From Pseudomonas quebecensis (GTDB lineage: Bacteria; Pseudomonadota; Gammaproteobacteria; Pseudomonadales; Pseudomonadaceae): a stretch of 64,000 nt of DNA. The notes beneath the pieces were generated by a model. It worked only from the letters and a program-made list of their open reading frames with translations, was not told the DNA's origin and searched no databases. Made by a program: the position numbers and the translations under genes. Location of the stretch: the NCBI RefSeq assembly GCF_026410085.1, contig NZ_CP112866.1:3285001-3349000 (forward strand), written 5' to 3'. This document shows positions 1 to 9,641 of the stretch, piece by piece; the first letter of the stretch is position 1, and each line of letters begins with the position of its first letter.

Positions 1-670
<670 letters not shown>

Positions 671-867
671 AAACATCTTTGGGTTTTTAAGAAACCCTAA
701 ACTTGGCTCAGCAATCGTTGGTTACATCTTTGATTTCTCGCGGAGTAACTTGTGATGCTGATAATCTTGTTGACTATCAGTCTGACTCCACAAGCACCCA
801 CACGAATTGCTTGATTCAGTTGTTAAAGAGCGGTTGGTTAAGATCTTTCGTCTCAACCGAGGCGCGC
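671..867 (-). promoter_or_regulatory. rRNA operon leader with boxA antiterminator
   Basis: Transcribed leader between the promoters and mature 16S rRNA. On the minus strand GCTCTTTAACA (821-831) matches the boxA element that recruits the Nus antitermination complex. The leader also holds the 5' arm expected to pair with sequence beyond the 16S 3' end for RNase III processing. There is no credible coding sequence here. Confidence 0.85.
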
Positions 868-895
868 ATTCTACAGCAGCCTCATTTGCTGTCAA
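868..895 (-). promoter_or_regulatory. rRNA promoter, proximal
   Basis: Minus-strand TTGACA (890-895) and TAGAAT (868-873) are separated by 16 bp and followed by a GC-rich discriminator (GCGCGCC). That arrangement is typical of stringently controlled rRNA promoters. It is the nearest of three tandem promoters with the same 16-bp spacing. Confidence 0.85.
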
Positions 896-977
896 GTGAT
901 TATTTTCAGAAGCTTTCGAAGATTTCTTCAACAACTTCAACCACTTGCGCTTCCGATCTCTCGTTAGCGGGAGGCGA

Positions 978-1005
978 ATTCTACAGCGTTACACGCTGCT
1001 GTCAA
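978..1005 (-). promoter_or_regulatory. rRNA promoter, middle
   Basis: Minus-strand TTGACA (1000-1005), 16-bp spacer, TAGAAT (978-983), then a GC-rich discriminator. The architecture matches the proximal promoter 110 bp further downstream, including the identical first bases of the spacer (GCAGC/GCAAA) and its end (GCTG). Confidence 0.85.
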
Positions 1006-1180
1006 CACCTCTTTTTCTCCGCTTTCGACCGAGAAGATCGAAACGTTAATAGAGCCAAACAAGCTTGCTCTACCAACTCCTTCTGGGCTTCGATGAACTG
1101 AAGCGATCCGCTGTCGAATTCTGCGTAACTCTTTGTTTACCAAGAAGTTTTCCGTTTCGACTGCGCCGGAAGTGGGGCGA

Positions 1181-1208
1181 ATTATAGACTTCTGGAATCT
1201 GCCGTCAA
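1181..1208 (-). promoter_or_regulatory. rRNA promoter, distal
   Basis: Minus-strand TTGACG (1203-1208), 16-bp spacer and a perfect TATAAT (1181-1186), followed by a GC-rich discriminator (TCGCCCC). An A/T-rich stretch at about 1209-1235, upstream of the -35, would serve as an UP element. This is probably the strongest of the three. Confidence 0.85.
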
Positions 1209-1284
1209 GCGTTAATTTGATTTTTCTATCAACTGTCTGAAAAAGTACCTTACGTTATCTAAAAGCAGGCCCACACACTCTAAA

Positions 1285-1304
1285 CTGAGCAATATATTGC
1301 TCAG
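1285..1304. promoter_or_regulatory. 20-bp perfect palindrome upstream of rhtA
   Basis: The two halves (CTGAGCAATA and its reverse complement) abut with no gap. A related TTGAGCAT half follows at 1315-1322. The site lies between the divergent rRNA promoters and rhtA, so it most likely binds a dimeric repressor or activator of rhtA. No regulator gene adjoins it. Confidence 0.55.
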
Positions 1305-1365
1305 CCATGTTCATTTGAGCATCATATAGGGCCTGCCTCCCGAACATGACCCGGACCCATTACTA

Positions 1366-2253
1366 ATGACCTCCTCTTCTCGCAGCCTGGTATCGACATT
1401 CTTTCCCGTCGGCCTGCTGTTGATCGCCATGGCGTCCATTCAAACCGGCGCCTCATTGGCCAAAAGTATGTTTCCTATCGTCGGTGCGCAAGGAACAACG
1501 ACCGTACGTTTGATTTTCGCCAGCGTGATCATGCTGCTTCTACTGCGCCCATGGCGCGCAAGGCTGACAGCCAAATCGCTGCGTACTGTAATCATCTACG
1601 GGATGGCCCTGGGCGGAATGAACTTCCTCTTTTATATGTCACTGCGCAGCGTCCCACTGGGTGTCGCCGTAGCGCTTGAATTCACCGGCCCGCTTGCCGT
1701 CGCCATCTATACCTCGCGCCGAGCGGTCGATTTCCTGTGGATAGCCCTCGCGATCGTCGGGCTGGTGCTCTTGATTCCTTTGGGTGAAGCCAGCCACGGA
1801 ATTGATTTGCTCGGCGCCGGCTATGCCCTGGGCGCGGGGATCTGCTGGGCACTCTATATCCTGTTCGGGCAGAAGGCGGGGAACGATAATGGCGTCCAAA
1901 CCGCTGCTCTGGGGGTGTTGATCGCCGCACTGTTCGTGGCACCTATCGGCATTGTCCACGCAGGCACCGCCCTTCTGACGCCAGCGCTGATCCCGATTGG
2001 CATTGGAGTGGCCATTCTCTCCACCGCCCTGCCCTACACACTTGAGATGATTGCGCTCACGCGCCTGCCCGCCCGCACCTTCGGCACGCTCATGAGTATC
2101 GAGCCGGCTTTCGGCGCGCTGTCCGGGCTGTTTTTCCTTCAGGAGCACTTATCCATAGCGCAGTGGATGGCCATCACCTGCATCATTCTGGCATCCATCG
2201 GAGCCACATTGACCATGCGTAAGGAGTCCAAACCGCTGGTCCCGGCGGATTAA
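1366..2253 (+). CDS. rhtA: Threonine/homoserine exporter RhtA (EamA/DMT family)
   Basis: 295 residues, the same length as E. coli RhtA, with shared stretches such as MASIQTGASLAKS, ALEFTGPLAVA and STALPYTLEMIALTRLPARTFGTLMS recognised by eye. It is an inner-membrane drug/metabolite-type transporter of about ten helices in two EamA repeats, exporting threonine, homoserine and related amino acids. It ends in the charged tail MRKESKP, as in RhtA. No strong ribosome binding site precedes the ATG. It stands alone, divergent from the rRNA operon, with a 20-bp palindrome in its upstream region. Confidence 0.92.
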   Translation: MTSSSRSLVSTFFPVGLLLIAMASIQTGASLAKSMFPIVGAQGTTTVRLIFASVIMLLLLRPWRARLTAKSLRTVIIYGMALGGMNFLFYMSLRSVPLGVAVALEFTGPLAVAIYTSRRAVDFLWIALAIVGLVLLIPLGEASHGIDLLGAGYALGAGICWALYILFGQKAGNDNGVQTAALGVLIAALFVAPIGIVHAGTALLTPALIPIGIGVAILSTALPYTLEMIALTRLPARTFGTLMSIEPAFGALSGLFFLQEHLSIAQWMAITCIILASIGATLTMRKESKPLVPAD

Positions 2254-2418
2254 GTCATCAACGCATGTAGATCTGGTATTTGCAGCGCATTTAGGCCATG
2301 TTTAGCCAGCAAACCAATCGCATTCATGGAGTTTTTCGACAAGGACAGCACGAACGCTACGCTCGAGAGCGAATAGAGCCGACTTCAAACATTGCGAAGC
2401 GGCTATTTAAGGATGGGA

Positions 2419-2700
2419 ATGAAACGAATTTTGATACTGTTGATGGTCGTAGCGATTGCTGGCTGTGCGGCGACCACAAAAACAGAAGTGAAAAGAGGCA
2501 AAAAAGGACTGCACATCAACTGCTCCGGCCTGTCCTCCTCCTGGGATCAGTGCTACACCAGCGCAACCCATTCCTGCGGCACCAAGGGCTACCGGGTCAT
2601 CGCGAAGTCCGGTGACAATTCCGAAGAGCCAGGTGACTACCCTTTCGGCCTGAACCCTGCCGGCTATACCAGTCGCAGCATGATCGTGATTTGCAAGTAG
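2419..2700 (+). CDS. Small putative lipoprotein
   Basis: 93 residues starting MKRILILLMVVAIAGC. A short hydrophobic signal ends in a lipobox (AIAGC), so the mature protein should be lipidated at Cys16. The remainder is polar with several cysteines (LHINCSGL, QCYTSATHSC, VICK), which could form periplasmic disulfides. The ATG at 2419 is preferred over upstream ATGs because TAAGGA lies about five bases before it. Function is unknown; I recognise only a Pseudomonas-type hypothetical lipoprotein. Confidence 0.8.
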   Translation: MKRILILLMVVAIAGCAATTKTEVKRGKKGLHINCSGLSSSWDQCYTSATHSCGTKGYRVIAKSGDNSEEPGDYPFGLNPAGYTSRSMIVICK

Positions 2701-2756
2701 TCGGGCTCAAAGCGTGCGTCGACTGCCTGGCCGACGCCCACTTGAAATGGCAATCA

Positions 2757-4565
2757 TCAAATCGGTGTCGTACGCACCTGCAACCATTCAAGCCCCGCAC
2801 CGCTGAGCAAAGGGCTCAAGCGCTCACGCACCTGTTCATGGTAAGCGTTGAGCCACGCGCGCTCATCCGCCGTCAACATGGAAGACTCCAGGCAACGGGT
2901 GTCGATTGGGCATAAGGTCAAGGTTTCGAACTTGAGGAACTCACCAAACTCAGTCCTGCCCGCCTCGCGATTCAACGCCAGGTTTTCGATTCGCACACCC
3001 CAACGTCCAGGGCGGTAGGTGCCGGGTTCGATAGACGTGATCATTCCGGGTTGCATCGCAGTCTGCGGCGCAGGCGCGGCCTGATAGGCAATCACCTGCG
3101 GGCCTTCGTGCACGTTGAGGAAATAACCTACGCCGTGGCCCGTGCCATGTCCGTAATCCACGCCATCGGCCCAGATCGGCGCACGAGCGATCGCGTCCAG
3201 CAACGGCGACAAGATACCCTTGGGGAAATGCGCACGGGACAACGCAATCACCCCCTTGAGCACACGAGTGCAGTCACGCTTTTGCTCATCGCTCGGCGTA
3301 CCGACAGGCACCATCCGTGTAATGTCCGTAGTGCCGCCCAGATACTGGCCACCCGAGTCGATCAGCAACAGACCATCACCTTCGATAACCGCGTGCTCTT
3401 CTTCGGTGGCGTGGTAATGGGGCATAGCGCCATTGGCATTGAATGCCGCAATAGTGTTGAAACTCAGCGATACATAATCGGGACGACGCGCACGCGCAGC
3501 CGTCAGGCGCTCATCGATCGTCAGCTCGGTAATGCGCTCATGTCCCAGCGCACTGTCCAGCCAGGCGAAGAATTCGCACAACGCAGCGCCATCCTGCTCC
3601 ATGGCCCGGCGGATATGCTCTGCATCGGCCAGGCTCTTGCGCGATTTAGCCAGTGTGGTCGGGTTAAGCCCTTCGATCAGCTTGACGCCGGCATTCAGGC
3701 TTTCCAGCAGACCGGCTGTCACGCGAGCCGGGTCAACCTGCACACTGGCGCCCGGCGGAACGCCACGTAGCGCGTTCGCTACCTCGTTGTAGTCACGTAG
3801 CGTCACGCCGTCCTGCTCAAGCGCAGCGCGCAACTCGGCGTCGACTTTACCCAATGCCACGAACAACGTGGCCTGTTGCTGATTGATCAATGCAAAAGAC
3901 ACAAACACCGGGTTGAACGACACGTCACCGCCACGCAGGTTGAACAACCAGGCGATGTCATCCAGCGTGGCGATGAAATGCCAATCGGCGCCGTTCTCTT
4001 TCAAACTGGCGCGCAGCGCAGCGAGCTTCTCGCCTCGGCTGACAGTCGCCTGTGGCGGCAGATGCTGATAGATCGGCTGCTCGGGCAGGCTCGGGCGATC
4101 TTTCCAGACCTCATTGAGCAGGTCGATGTCGGTGCGCAGGCGCGCGCCACGCTCTGCCAGCCTGGCACTCAGGGTTCGCGCCGACGCGACCGCCATCACC
4201 GCGCCGTCCACCGCAACCACGCCGCCTTCAGGTGTCTGTTCGGCAAGCCAGTCCAAGGGGCCGGGCTGGCCCGGCTGCAACTTCACAAGCTCGATACCAC
4301 TGCCCTTCAGTTCCTTGGTTGCCTGCTCCCAGTAACGGCTGTCGGCCCAAACACCGGCGAAGTCGGCGGTAACAACCAGCGTGCCCACCGAGCCATGGAA
4401 TCCGGACAGCCATTGTCGCCCTTGCCAGTAACCCGGCAGGTACTCCGACAAATGCGGATCGGCCGACGGCACCAGCAGGGCATGAATGCCTTCGCGGCTC
4501 ATCAGCTCACGGGTATGCGCCAGGCGCTGCGGAACCGTTCCATGGATCAAAGGCTGCGTGCTCAT
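2757..4565 (-). CDS. M24 family Xaa-Pro aminopeptidase (long form)
   Basis: 602 residues, the three-domain form resembling eukaryotic aminopeptidase P1 rather than the roughly 440-residue bacterial PepP. Two creatinase-like N-terminal domains are followed by a pita-bread catalytic domain. The dinuclear metal ligands are visible: Asp in LLIDSGGQY, Asp in GTTDITRM, His in GHGTGHGVGYF, and Glu in SIEPGTY and RIENL. It cleaves N-terminal residues preceding proline in the cytosol. The start is supported by AGGAGA upstream. It lies 49 bp downstream of the cysteine desulfurase, possibly cotranscribed. Confidence 0.92.
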   Translation of the reverse strand: MSTQPLIHGTVPQRLAHTRELMSREGIHALLVPSADPHLSEYLPGYWQGRQWLSGFHGSVGTLVVTADFAGVWADSRYWEQATKELKGSGIELVKLQPGQPGPLDWLAEQTPEGGVVAVDGAVMAVASARTLSARLAERGARLRTDIDLLNEVWKDRPSLPEQPIYQHLPPQATVSRGEKLAALRASLKENGADWHFIATLDDIAWLFNLRGGDVSFNPVFVSFALINQQQATLFVALGKVDAELRAALEQDGVTLRDYNEVANALRGVPPGASVQVDPARVTAGLLESLNAGVKLIEGLNPTTLAKSRKSLADAEHIRRAMEQDGAALCEFFAWLDSALGHERITELTIDERLTAARARRPDYVSLSFNTIAAFNANGAMPHYHATEEEHAVIEGDGLLLIDSGGQYLGGTTDITRMVPVGTPSDEQKRDCTRVLKGVIALSRAHFPKGILSPLLDAIARAPIWADGVDYGHGTGHGVGYFLNVHEGPQVIAYQAAPAPQTAMQPGMITSIEPGTYRPGRWGVRIENLALNREAGRTEFGEFLKFETLTLCPIDTRCLESSMLTADERAWLNAYHEQVRERLSPLLSGAGLEWLQVRTTPI

Positions 4566-4614
4566 TGTGTCTCCTGCTAACCACGAATAATTGTTATGTG
4601 TTGCGACTGAAAAC

Positions 4615-5775
4615 TCAGACCGCCCAGAACGCCGGTGCAGTGGCGAGTGCCGCCTTGATCAACTGAACCGCCTGGTCGATGTCCTGCTCGGTGGTAAACC
4701 GCCCCAGGCTCAAGCGAATGGTACGACCGGCGCTACGGGCGTCATGGCCCAATGCCAGAAGTACATGGGACGGCGCATTGTTGGCCGAGTTGCAGGCCGA
4801 CGTCGCAGAGAACGCGATGCCCGCACTCAACGCAGCCGAGTTGAATTCACCTTCGCCAAACGTAAGGCTCAGGGTGTGGGGGATACGTTCGGTGGGGCTG
4901 CCGTTGAGGCGCACGCCGGCTACGCCGTCCAACTGCTGGAGCAAACGCTGACGCAACGTCATCACCTTGGCGTTCTCCTCGACAAATGACTCGGACGCCA
5001 AGGCAAACGCCGCTCCCATGCCGGCAATCTGATGGGTCGCCAGAGTGCCGGAGCGCAAGCCGCCCTCATGCCCACCGCCGTGAATCTGTGCCGATACCTT
5101 CTGCTGCGCACGCGCCCCTACGTACAGCGCGCCGATGCCCTTGGGGCCATACAGCTTGTGCGCGGAAAACGACATCAGGTCCACCGGCCACTGCGCCAGG
5201 TCAATCGCGACCTTACCCGCCCCCTGCGCCGCATCCACATGCAGCAAGGCCCCTTGTTCACGCACGCGCGCGCCGATGGCGGGGATGTCGTTAAGGGTGC
5301 CCAGTTCGTTATTCACCAGCATCAGCGACACCAGGAACGTGTCATCGCGCAATGCCTCGCTGACCGCCTCGACGCTGATCAAACCATCGGCGTCCGGCAC
5401 CAGGTAGGTCACGGCCACGCCGGCCTCCTGCATCTGCCGCGCGGTATCCAGGGTGGCCTTGTGTTCGATCTGGCTGGTGATGATGTGCCCACCCGCGATG
5501 CCACGCGCCTGGGCCACACCCTTGATCGCGAGGTTGTTGGATTCAGTCGCACCGGAAGTCCAGACGATCTGCTCAGGCTGCGCTCCCACCAACTCGGCGA
5601 CCTGACGTCGCGCCTGCTCGACCGTGTGCCTGGCCGCCTGGCCGAAGGCATGGGAGCTGGACGCCGGGTTACCGAAATTGGCATTGAAGCCCAGGCATTC
5701 GACCATCACCTGGATGACCCGCTCATCCACCGGTGTGGTGGCGGCGTAGTCGAAATACAACGGACGTTTAGTCAT
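4615..5775 (-). CDS. Cysteine desulfurase family protein (NifS/IscS-like)
   Basis: 386 residues from the ATG at 5775; an in-frame TTG nine bases upstream is less likely. It is a class V PLP aminotransferase fold. MTKRPLYFDYAATTPVD is the standard opening, the PLP lysine lies in SFSAHKLYGPKG, and the likely catalytic cysteine in SATSACNSANNAPSHVL. It should remove sulfur from cysteine for Fe-S or thio-cofactor assembly. No iscU, sufE or tRNA thiolation gene is nearby, so its acceptor is unclear. It is probably a secondary desulfurase, not housekeeping IscS. Confidence 0.9.
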   Translation of the reverse strand: MTKRPLYFDYAATTPVDERVIQVMVECLGFNANFGNPASSSHAFGQAARHTVEQARRQVAELVGAQPEQIVWTSGATESNNLAIKGVAQARGIAGGHIITSQIEHKATLDTARQMQEAGVAVTYLVPDADGLISVEAVSEALRDDTFLVSLMLVNNELGTLNDIPAIGARVREQGALLHVDAAQGAGKVAIDLAQWPVDLMSFSAHKLYGPKGIGALYVGARAQQKVSAQIHGGGHEGGLRSGTLATHQIAGMGAAFALASESFVEENAKVMTLRQRLLQQLDGVAGVRLNGSPTERIPHTLSLTFGEGEFNSAALSAGIAFSATSACNSANNAPSHVLLALGHDARSAGRTIRLSLGRFTTEQDIDQAVQLIKAALATAPAFWAV

Positions 5776-5953
5776 GACGTTCAAACACTCGCAGAGCAGG
5801 TTCCCGAGAGTAGTGTCTCAGGGGCATTGACCGGAACAAGAGGTCATCAGGTTTACCCGATCGGATGCCATTAAAGAAGGACCACTTTATTTAATTGTGC
5901 GTAGGAACGCTCCTGAAATTCAGCTTAACAGGCTGAAGCGGCCCCAAGGAAAA

Positions 5954-5995
5954 CAAAAAGCCCGAGGATTCTTGAAGGAAACCTCGGGCTTTTTG
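5954..5995. terminator. Bidirectional rho-independent terminator
   Basis: The stem AGCCCGAGG (5959-5967) pairs with CCTCGGGCT (5982-5990). It is flanked by an A-run on the left and a T-run on the right, so it can work on both strands. On the minus strand it ends the small lipoprotein gene whose stop is at 6010. Confidence 0.88.
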
Positions 5996-6009
5996 CCGCC
6001 GAACGGGGG

Positions 6010-6279
6010 TCAACTGGGGCGCCCGTGCAACGTGATGCTGCGCTCGGCGTTCATTTCGCCCTGCCTATCAAAGCCGAAGGGTTTGGCCGGCTGGCCGGTC
6101 AACGCTGCGCGCTGGCGTTGGTATTCGTCAAAAGACAGTCCACGACGACTCAACGATTCCAGCGCCAGTTGCTTGGTTTCTTCCGCTGAGTAAGGACGCA
6201 ACTCAGGGGCAGGATGGTTCGCACAACCGGCGAGTACAGAGACGACAAGTAATAGGGAAACAGCAAGAAAACGGTGCAT
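6010..6279 (-). CDS. Small putative lipoprotein
   Basis: 89 residues starting MHRFLAVSLLLVVSVLAGC, a lipoprotein signal with lipobox VLAGC at residues 15-19. The mature part is charged (RPYSAEETKQLALESLSRRGLSFDEYQRQRAAL is present, quoted only in outline) and probably helical. The start at 6279 is supported by CAGGA upstream; longer in-frame starts would bury the signal peptide. It is followed directly by a terminator, so it is monocistronic. Function unknown. Confidence 0.78.
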   Translation of the reverse strand: MHRFLAVSLLLVVSVLAGCANHPAPELRPYSAEETKQLALESLSRRGLSFDEYQRQRAALTGQPAKPFGFDRQGEMNAERSITLHGRPS

Positions 6280-6670
6280 GGCGGCGGTCCTGAGAGAGAG
6301 GTTCAAGTCAATGAACACAGGCTACTCCCGCCCCTGCAGAGTGAAAAATCATCGTCCGTGATAGTTGCTATCAACCTTTCCGGCACCTTCGATAGCTATC
6401 ACGAATATTCCTTATTGATCTATAAATATAAAAATACAGTCATTTACGGAATAACAATGACCTTCTATAAATGCGCTCAACACGCCGAAACTGTTTGCTG
6501 CACAACTGTTGTCCAGGCAACAGCTCTTCAACAAAACAGCAGGCAGGCAACAGCCGCTTCGCAACGCTAAGCCCGCAAGCCCCGCCAGCCGAGGCCTGCG
6601 GCTATTGGTACAGCTCTTGCTCAACCCGGTGCACACCCTGTTACGAACCCTGTTGAAAAAGGAACTGTGC
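6280..6670 (+). promoter_or_regulatory. msuE upstream region with two GATAG/CTATC palindromes
   Basis: This is a long non-coding, A/T-rich stretch. It contains GATAG-TT-GCTATC (6360-6372) and GATAGCTATC (6391-6400), two related inverted repeats 31 bp apart. An A/T-rich segment with GGAATAAC at about 6448-6455 follows, loosely resembling CysB-type sulfur-starvation promoter regions. No sigma-54 -24/-12 element was found here. This fits the known sigma-70/CysB control of msu/sfn operons, but the CysB assignment is inference. Confidence 0.45.
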
Positions 6671-7234
6671 ATGACCCGCCCTCTAAACGTTGTCGCCCTC
6701 TCCGGGGGAGCCTGGCGCCCGTCTCGAACACGTGTACTGGCCCAAGCGCTGCTGAATGAACTGGCCACGCGATTGCCAATCCAGTCCACGCTGATCGAAC
6801 TGGGCGACATCGCCCGGCCATTAGGCGCGGCCCTGTCGCGCGACGAGTTACCCGCCGAGATCGAAGCTCAACTGCTGAGTATCGAACAGGCCGATCTGCT
6901 GATCGTTGCCGCGCCGGTGTATCGCGGCTCTTACCCAGGCCTGCTCAAGCACCTGTTCGACCTGATAGGTCTCAACGCGCTGGTCAACACGCCGGTTCTG
7001 CTGGCGGCCACCGGCGGCAGCGAACGGCACGCGCTTGTGCTGGATCATCAGCTGCGTCCGCTGTTCAGCTTCTTCCAGGCACTGACCCTGCCCATCGGTG
7101 TGTACGCCACTGAAGCCGACTTTACCGACTACCAGATCACCAGCGAGCTACTGAAAGGCCGTATCCAACTGGCTGCCGAGCGCGCTGCGCCGCTGCTGGC
7201 CGTGCATGCGCCCTCACTGTTGAAAATTGCCTGA
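6671..7234 (+). CDS. msuE: NAD(P)H-dependent FMN reductase MsuE
   Basis: 187 residues in a flavodoxin-like FMN reductase fold. An N-terminal phosphate-binding loop (VVALSGGAWRPSRTR) is followed by the flavin-binding APVYRGSYPGLLKHLFDL and the ATGGSERHAL segment typical of SsuE/MsuE. It supplies FMNH2 to the monooxygenases encoded next. The ATG at 6671 follows AAAGGAA; a reading-frame extension upstream has no start signal and is unlikely. It is the first gene of msuEDC-sfnR, with 12 bp to msuD. Confidence 0.92.
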   Translation: MTRPLNVVALSGGAWRPSRTRVLAQALLNELATRLPIQSTLIELGDIARPLGAALSRDELPAEIEAQLLSIEQADLLIVAAPVYRGSYPGLLKHLFDLIGLNALVNTPVLLAATGGSERHALVLDHQLRPLFSFFQALTLPIGVYATEADFTDYQITSELLKGRIQLAAERAAPLLAVHAPSLLKIA

Positions 7235-7246
7235 GGATAATGAGTC

Positions 7247-8386
7247 ATGGATGTTTTCTGGTTCTTACCCACCCACGGCGACGGTCATTACCTGGGCACC
7301 ACTCAAGGTGCACGGCCGGTGACACTCAATTACCTCAAGCAGGTCGCCCAGGCCGCTGACAGCCTGGGTTACCACGGCGTGCTGATTCCCACCGGTCGCT
7401 CGTGCGAAGATTCCTGGGTAATCGCCTCGGCGCTGGTGCCATTGACCGAGCGCCTGCGCTACCTGGTAGCGATTCGCCCAGGCATCATCTCGCCCACGGT
7501 ATCTGCACGGATGGCGGCGACCTTGGATCGCCTGTCCAACGGGCGCTTGCTGATCAACGTGGTCACCGGTGGCGATCCGGATGAAAACCGCGGCGACGGC
7601 AGCTTTCTCGACCATGCCGAACGCTACGAAGTCTCTGACGAATTCCTCAGAATCTGGCGTCGCGTCCTTCAGGGCGAATCCGTGGACTTCAAAGGCAAGC
7701 ACCTGCACGTACAGAACGCCAAGGCCCTTTACCCACCGGTGCAGAAGCCCTATCCGCCGCTGTACTTCGGTGGCTCCTCGGACGCGGCCCATGACTTGGC
7801 CGCCGAGCAGGTCGACGTGTACCTGACCTGGGGCGAACCGCCTGCCGCCGTCGCGGAAAAACTCGCCGATGTGCGTGAACGCGCCGCTCGCCACGGGCGC
7901 ACCGTGAAGTTCGGCATCCGCCTGCATGTAATCGTGCGCGAGACCGAAGAAGACGCCTGGAAAGCCGCCGACAAATTGATCGAGCACATCAGCGACGAGA
8001 CCATCGCCGCCGCGCAAAAATCCTTTTCGCGCTTTGACTCCGAAGGCCAGCGACGCATGGCCGCCCTGCATGCCGGCCGCCGCGACAACCTGGAAATCGC
8101 TCCCAACCTGTGGGCCGGCGTCGGCCTGGTGCGCGGCGGCGCCGGAACTGCCCTGGTGGGCAACCCACAGCAAGTGGCCGAGCGCATCAAGGAGTACGCG
8201 GACCTGGGCATCGAGAGTTTCATCTTTTCCGGCTACCCCCATTTGGAAGAGGCGTATCGCTTTGCCGAACAGGTATTTCCATTGCTGCCCGAGCCCTACG
8301 CCAGCCTGGCCGGGCGTGGCATCACCAACCTCACCGGCCCGTTCGGCGAAATGATTGCCAACGATGTATTGCCCGCGAAGAACTGA
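7247..8386 (+). CDS. msuD: FMNH2-dependent methanesulfonate monooxygenase MsuD
   Basis: 379 residues, a bacterial luciferase-like TIM barrel very close to SsuD/MsuD. Recognisable segments include [14 protein letters not shown], the flavin- and phosphate-contacting [21 protein letters not shown], and the C-terminal [16 protein letters not shown]. It oxidises short alkanesulfonates to aldehyde and sulfite using FMNH2 from MsuE. The neighbours msuC and sfnR favour msuD over ssuD, since ssuD would normally sit with an ABC transporter. Expected to be induced under sulfate limitation. Confidence 0.92.
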   Translation: MDVFWFLPTHGDGHYLGTTQGARPVTLNYLKQVAQAADSLGYHGVLIPTGRSCEDSWVIASALVPLTERLRYLVAIRPGIISPTVSARMAATLDRLSNGRLLINVVTGGDPDENRGDGSFLDHAERYEVSDEFLRIWRRVLQGESVDFKGKHLHVQNAKALYPPVQKPYPPLYFGGSSDAAHDLAAEQVDVYLTWGEPPAAVAEKLADVRERAARHGRTVKFGIRLHVIVRETEEDAWKAADKLIEHISDETIAAAQKSFSRFDSEGQRRMAALHAGRRDNLEIAPNLWAGVGLVRGGAGTALVGNPQQVAERIKEYADLGIESFIFSGYPHLEEAYRFAEQVFPLLPEPYASLAGRGITNLTGPFGEMIANDVLPAKN

Positions 8387-8443
8387 TCGACGCAGCGGTG
8401 GGAGCGGCGCCGGCCATTCCCACCTCGATAAAGAGGAATACCC

Positions 8444-9631
8444 GTGACAGCCAAACCTCACAGCGTCCCGCCATCACCGTTGCAAACCGCCAAACTGCTG
8501 GCCGCCGAATTCGCTCTCACTGCGGTTAAGCGCGACGAACACGGTGGCACGCCCAAAACCGAACGTGATGCCCTGCGCCAGAGCGGCCTGCTGGCACTCA
8601 GCATCCCTGCGCAATACGGTGGGCTGGGAGCAACGTGGAGCAGCACACTGGCGGTCGTGCGCGAATTCGCCAAGGTCGACAGTTCCATCGCCCACGTCTT
8701 CGGTTTCCACCACCTGATGCTCGCCACCGTGCGCCTGTTTTCACGGCCGGACCAATGGCAGCCGTGGTTCGAACAGACCGCACGCAAGAACTGGTTCTGG
8801 GGCAACGCCCTCAACCCGCTGGACACCCGCACCGTGGTAAAGGATTTCGGCGGCTGGCGAGAGTTTTCCGGTAAGAAAAGTTTCTGCTCCGGAGCCAGCG
8901 ATTCCCAAATGCTGATCGCCTCCGCAGTGGACGAGAACGCTGGCGGCAAATTGCTGATTGCCGCCATCCCCAGCGGCCGCAGCGGCATTACTTTGCACAA
9001 TGATTGGAACAACATCGGCCAGCGCCAGACCGACAGCGGCAGCGCGAGCTTCGAACGGGTACGTGTGGAGGAATCGGAATTGCTGCTCGACCCGGGCCCA
9101 CTGAGTACCCCTTTTGCCTGCCTGCGGCCGCTGATTGCGCAGTTGACCTTTACCCATATGTTTCTCGGCATTGCAGAAGGCGCCTTTGCAGAGGCACGCC
9201 ACTACACCCTCACCGAGAGCCGCCCGTGGCACAAGTCCGGCGCCCAAGGCGTAGACCAGGACCCTTACGTGCTGCATCACTACGGCGAGTTCTGGGTGGC
9301 GCTCGAAAGCGTACGCCTGCTGGTCGAACGCGCCGCCGATTTACTGGATGAGGCCTGGGCCAAAGGACCGGCCTTGGGTGAAAAGCAACGGGGTCAATTA
9401 GCGATTGCCATTGCCACCGCCAAAGTCGCCGCCACTCGCCAAGGCCTGGATTTGTGCAGCCGTCTGTTCGAAGTCACCGGCGCGCGGTCCACCCACGCAT
9501 CGCTGCGCCTGGACCGACACTGGCGCAACCTGCGCACGCAAACCCTGCACGACCCGGTGGACTACAAGCTCCACGAACTGGGGGACTGGGCGTTGAACCA
9601 GTCCCTGCCGACTCCAACGTTCTACTCCTGA
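8444..9631 (+). CDS. msuC: FMNH2-dependent sulfinate monooxygenase MsuC (acyl-CoA dehydrogenase fold)
   Basis: 395 residues with a GTG start after GAGGAA. The acyl-CoA dehydrogenase fold is the one used by DszC/SfnC/MsuC flavin monooxygenases: an N-terminal helical domain (IPAQYGGLGATWSS), a middle beta domain and a C-terminal helical bundle (ATRQGLDLCSRLFEVTGARST). In this operon it is expected to convert methanesulfinate to methanesulfonate, feeding MsuD. It sits 57 bp after msuD and 10 bp before sfnR. SfnC-like activity on longer sulfones cannot be excluded. Confidence 0.88.
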   Translation: MTAKPHSVPPSPLQTAKLLAAEFALTAVKRDEHGGTPKTERDALRQSGLLALSIPAQYGGLGATWSSTLAVVREFAKVDSSIAHVFGFHHLMLATVRLFSRPDQWQPWFEQTARKNWFWGNALNPLDTRTVVKDFGGWREFSGKKSFCSGASDSQMLIASAVDENAGGKLLIAAIPSGRSGITLHNDWNNIGQRQTDSGSASFERVRVEESELLLDPGPLSTPFACLRPLIAQLTFTHMFLGIAEGAFAEARHYTLTESRPWHKSGAQGVDQDPYVLHHYGEFWVALESVRLLVERAADLLDEAWAKGPALGEKQRGQLAIAIATAKVAATRQGLDLCSRLFEVTGARSTHASLRLDRHWRNLRTQTLHDPVDYKLHELGDWALNQSLPTPTFYS

Positions 9632-9641
9632 GAGGTGCCTC

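Noticed and set aside
703..1101. 132-codon open frame in the rRNA leader/promoter region
   Set aside because: It overlaps boxA and two rRNA promoters, is rich in Ser/Thr/Cys, and has no ribosome binding site.
6319..6670. Sigma-54 -24/-12 promoter for msuE
   Set aside because: The presence of sfnR invites one, but no GG-N10-GC element with adequate TGGCAC/TTGC match was found; known msu/sfn operons use sigma-70 with CysB.
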